Shown here: piece by piece, positions 61,913 through 64,000 of the stretch | Layout of the letters: each line of letters starts with the position of its first letter | How positions within the stretch are numbered: position 1 is the first letter of the stretch | Source of the DNA: Streptomyces pseudovenezuelae | Lineage (GTDB): Bacteria > Actinomycetota > Actinomycetes > Streptomycetales > Streptomycetaceae | Assembly (NCBI RefSeq): GCF_029892565.1 | Contig: NZ_JARXVH010000020.1 | Coordinates: 114,770-178,769 of the forward strand | DNA length: 64,000 bases | Direction: 5' to 3' | The notes under the pieces: generated by a model | The model's input: the letters and a program-made list of their open reading frames with translations, nothing else | Told to the model about the DNA's origin: nothing | Database searches by the model: none | Translations under genes and position numbers: made by a program

Positions 61913-62852
61913 CTAGGCGAGCGCGGCGGGGGGAAAGACGATGGCCTTTCCGGAGAGCGGGCCCGCGGCGGCTTCGGCATGCAGAGCCGGCAGGTCGGCC
62001 AGTGGCACCCGCCTGGCGATGTCGACGCGCAGCTTGCCGGAGTCGACCAGTGCCACCAGCTGCGCCAGCTGGGCTGCGTCGCTGTTGACGAAGAGGTTGA
62101 TACCACGCACGCCACGTTCCTCGTCGGACGGAGCGGACATCCACACCGTCGTGTTCACCACGACACCGCCGTCGCGGACCACACCGGCCAGCGCGGCCAG
62201 CTGCGCCGGATCGACCGGCGCGAGGTTGAGCACGACGTCGACCGGCTCAGCCAGTTCGGGAAGGCCGTGACCGAGAACGTCATCGGCGCCAGCCGCCTTG
62301 ACACGCTCGCTGCTGCGCGGCCCGGCCGTGGCGATCACATGGGCGCCGGCGTGCTTGGCCAGCTGCACGGCGTAGCCGCCGACCGAGCCGCCCGCGCCGT
62401 TGATCAGCACGCGCTGGCCGGCGGTCAGCTTGGCGTGGTCGAAGAGGGCCTGCCAGGCGGTGAGGCCGACCAGCGGCAGCCCGCCGGCATCGGCCAGCGG
62501 AATGCTCGTGGGCGCCGGCGTCAGGATCCCCAGTCGGTGCGAGGACGTATTCCGCGGCCGCGCCGGCGCCGGTCATCGGCAGGAATCCGACAACCCGGTC
62601 ACCGACCTCGACGCCGTCCGGGTCCTCGCCCAGCGCGTCGACCGTGCCGGCGACGTCGATGCCGGGGGTGTGAGGCAGAGCCACCGGGATGGGGCCCTGC
62701 ATGAAGCCGGCACGGATGTTGCCGTCGACCGGGTTGAACGATGTCGCGGCCACCCGGATCCGGACCTCTCCGATGCCGGGGACCGGCTGTTCCACCTCCT
62801 CATAGCGCAGGACGTCCGGGGTGCCGTACTTGTGGAAACGCACTGCCTTCAT
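61913..62852 (-). pseudogene. Zinc-less quinone oxidoreductase, one-base frameshift
   Basis: KAVRFHKYGTPDVLRYEEVE, TPGIDVAGTVDALGEDPDGV and AAAEYVLAPT are in one frame. Near 62525 a ggggatcc stretch has one base too many, and the rest (ILTPAPTSIP, then LINGAGGSVGGYAVQLAKHA and DLPALHAEAAAGPLSGKAIV) is in the next frame. All parts of a 310-residue enzyme are present. Either a recent mutation or a base error. Confidence 0.78.
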
Positions 62853-62873
62853 CGGGGCTCTCCTTTGTGGATA

Positions 62874-62893
62874 CCCCCGGCTTCAGCCGGGGG
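62874..62893. repeat. IS605-type end hairpin
   Basis: cccccggc-ttca-gccggggg is a perfect 8-bp stem with a 4-nt loop, 120 bp before the TnpB start. IS200/IS605 elements carry such subterminal hairpins at both ends for TnpA recognition. It marks the left end of the element. Confidence 0.6.
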
Positions 62894-63013
62894 AGGAAAC
62901 GAAGCTCCTGCGCAGCAGGGCAGGGAAAGCCGGTTCGCCGTCAGAGCGCACCGGCGTGCGTCGTCCACCGGCCGACACTCGCCACTCACACGGGAACTGA
63001 TAGAACGTGAGGT

Positions 63014-64000
63014 ATGGCGCGGCAGGTCAAGCGGGCGTTCAAGTACCGCTTTTACCCCACAGGCGAGCAGGCGGCGGAGCTGTCGCGCACGTTCGGCTGC
63101 GTCCGCCTGGTCTACAACAAGGCGCTGGAAGAGCGCACACGGGCCTGGTACACAGAGCAGCGCCGCATCCCCTACGTGCAGTCCTCCACCGCACTCACAC
63201 AGTGGAAGAAGACCGGGGAGCTGGCCTTCCTGACGGAGGTGTCCTCGGTCCCGCTCCAGCAGGCGCTGCGCCATCTCCAGACGGCGTTCGGGAACTTCTT
63301 CGCCCAGCGGGCGAAGTATCCGCGCTTCAAGTCCCGCAAGAAATCCCGCGCGTCGGCCGAGTACACCCGCTCGGCCTTCACGTGGCGCGAGGGACGGCTG
63401 ACGCTGGCGAAGATGGCCGGCCCCCTGGACATCCGCTGGTCGCGTCCGCTCCCGGAGGGCAGCGAGCCGACCACGGTGACGGTGTCCCGTGACAGTGCGG
63501 GACGCTGGTTCGTGTCGCTGCTGTGCGACGACGGCATTACCCCGGCTCCGGCCACGAAGAACGCGGTCGGCATCGACGCCGGCATCACCTCCCTGGTGAC
63601 CCTGTCCACCGGCGAGAAGGTCGCCAACCCCCGGCACGAGCGGCGCGACCGCGCCCGGCTGGCCCGTGAGCAGCGGGAGCTGTCGCGGAAGGCGAAGGAC
63701 TCCGCGAACCGCGACAAAGCCCGTCGCAGGGTTGCCAGGGTCCATGCGCGGATCGCCGACCGGCGCCGCGACCACCTGCACAAGCTGTCGACTCGGCTCG
63801 TCCGTGAGAACCAAACGGTCGTGATCGAGGACCTCACCGTCCGCAACCTGCTCAAGAATCACACGTTGGCGCGCGCCATCTCGGATGTGTCGTGGAGGCA
63901 ACTGAGGTCGATGCTGGAGTACAAGTGCGCCTGGTATGGGCGTGAACTCGTCGTGATCGACCGCTTCTTCCCCAGCAGCAAGCTGTGCGGGAACTGCGGC
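63014..64000 (+). CDS. tnpB: IS605-family TnpB RNA-guided nuclease (partial)
   Basis: The first 329 residues are in the window. The start RQVKRAFKYRFYPTGEQAAE is the OrfB N-terminal domain. The RuvC part has D188 (GIDAGI) and E272 (VIEDLTV). The zinc finger begins with SSKLCGNCG at the very end. TnpB proteins are RNA-guided DNA endonucleases and ancestors of Cas12. The guide (omega) RNA is made from the 3' end of the gene and right end, beyond the window. No TnpA is seen upstream. RBS is weak (gaacgtgaggt). Confidence 0.88.
   Translation, partial: MARQVKRAFKYRFYPTGEQAAELSRTFGCVRLVYNKALEERTRAWYTEQRRIPYVQSSTALTQWKKTGELAFLTEVSSVPLQQALRHLQTAFGNFFAQRAKYPRFKSRKKSRASAEYTRSAFTWREGRLTLAKMAGPLDIRWSRPLPEGSEPTTVTVSRDSAGRWFVSLLCDDGITPAPATKNAVGIDAGITSLVTLSTGEKVANPRHERRDRARLAREQRELSRKAKDSANRDKARRRVARVHARIADRRRDHLHKLSTRLVRENQTVVIEDLTVRNLLKNHTLARAISDVSWRQLRSMLEYKCAWYGRELVVIDRFFPSSKLCGNCG

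Noticed and set aside
1..64000. tRNA, rRNA or tmRNA genes
   Set aside because: No cloverleaf with a GTTCRA T-loop or rRNA block was recognised by eye on either strand.

Overview
This is high-GC actinomycete DNA, most probably from the accessory arm of a Streptomyces chromosome. The evidence is strong GC bias at third codon positions, frequent GTG starts, stop/start overlaps, many SDR, XRE (MmyB-like), MFS and LuxR paralogues, and a dense set of Streptomyces-type IS remnants. No rRNA, tRNA or CRISPR array was seen.

Layout. 1-1540: tail of a LuxR response regulator and a decayed IS5-family unit with a winged-helix passenger gene. 1.6-9.3 kb: NAD(P)-binding oxidoreductase, AraC regulator, PhoX-like Tat protein, broken slipin and NUDIX genes, an MFS exporter divergent from an XRE regulator, and a hydrolase/TetR chimera of remnants. 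9.6-16.2 kb: XRE regulator, zinc-type alcohol dehydrogenase, SDRs, a lipoprotein, MFS exporter and cupin. 16.6-21.7 kb: an exported PaoABC-type molybdenum aldehyde oxidoreductase with its XdhC-type maturation factor. Three intergenic sites of form GGGAG-N6-CTCCC lie before the dehydrogenase, the second exporter and the pao genes and suggest one shared regulator. 21.8-31 kb: SDRs, MerR and XRE pieces, a second exporter framed by direct repeats, ISAs1, IS21 and recombinase remnants, a hydrolase and a start-less kinase. 31-34.4 kb: a lipoprotein hydrolase and decayed hypothetical genes.

34.4-39.5 kb is an extracytoplasmic copper cluster: an anchored low-complexity protein, a CopC-CopD fusion, two cupredoxins, a YceI-like protein and a SigC-like ECF sigma factor. 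It is the most coherent intact system here. 39.6-49.9 kb: YdeI-like protein, ISL3/IS110/IS630 wrecks, an epoxide-hydrolase/quinone-reductase pair, a large LAL regulator, a secreted protein and one structurally complete IS5 element with matching 14-bp ends.

50-64 kb: VOC protein, orphan MazF-like toxin, IS701 piece, TetR/SnoaL/XRE group, a LacI gene cut by an IS110 fragment, quinone reductases, an old yellow enzyme gene with an internal deletion, an HSL-type hydrolase, an XRE regulator, an isochorismatase-like hydrolase, and an IS605-type TnpB that runs off the end.

The recurring theme is small XRE, TetR, AraC or MerR regulators beside reductases, hydrolases and exporters, as expected for scattered electrophile and xenobiotic responses. 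A large share of genes is broken by single-base shifts, deletions or IS pieces.
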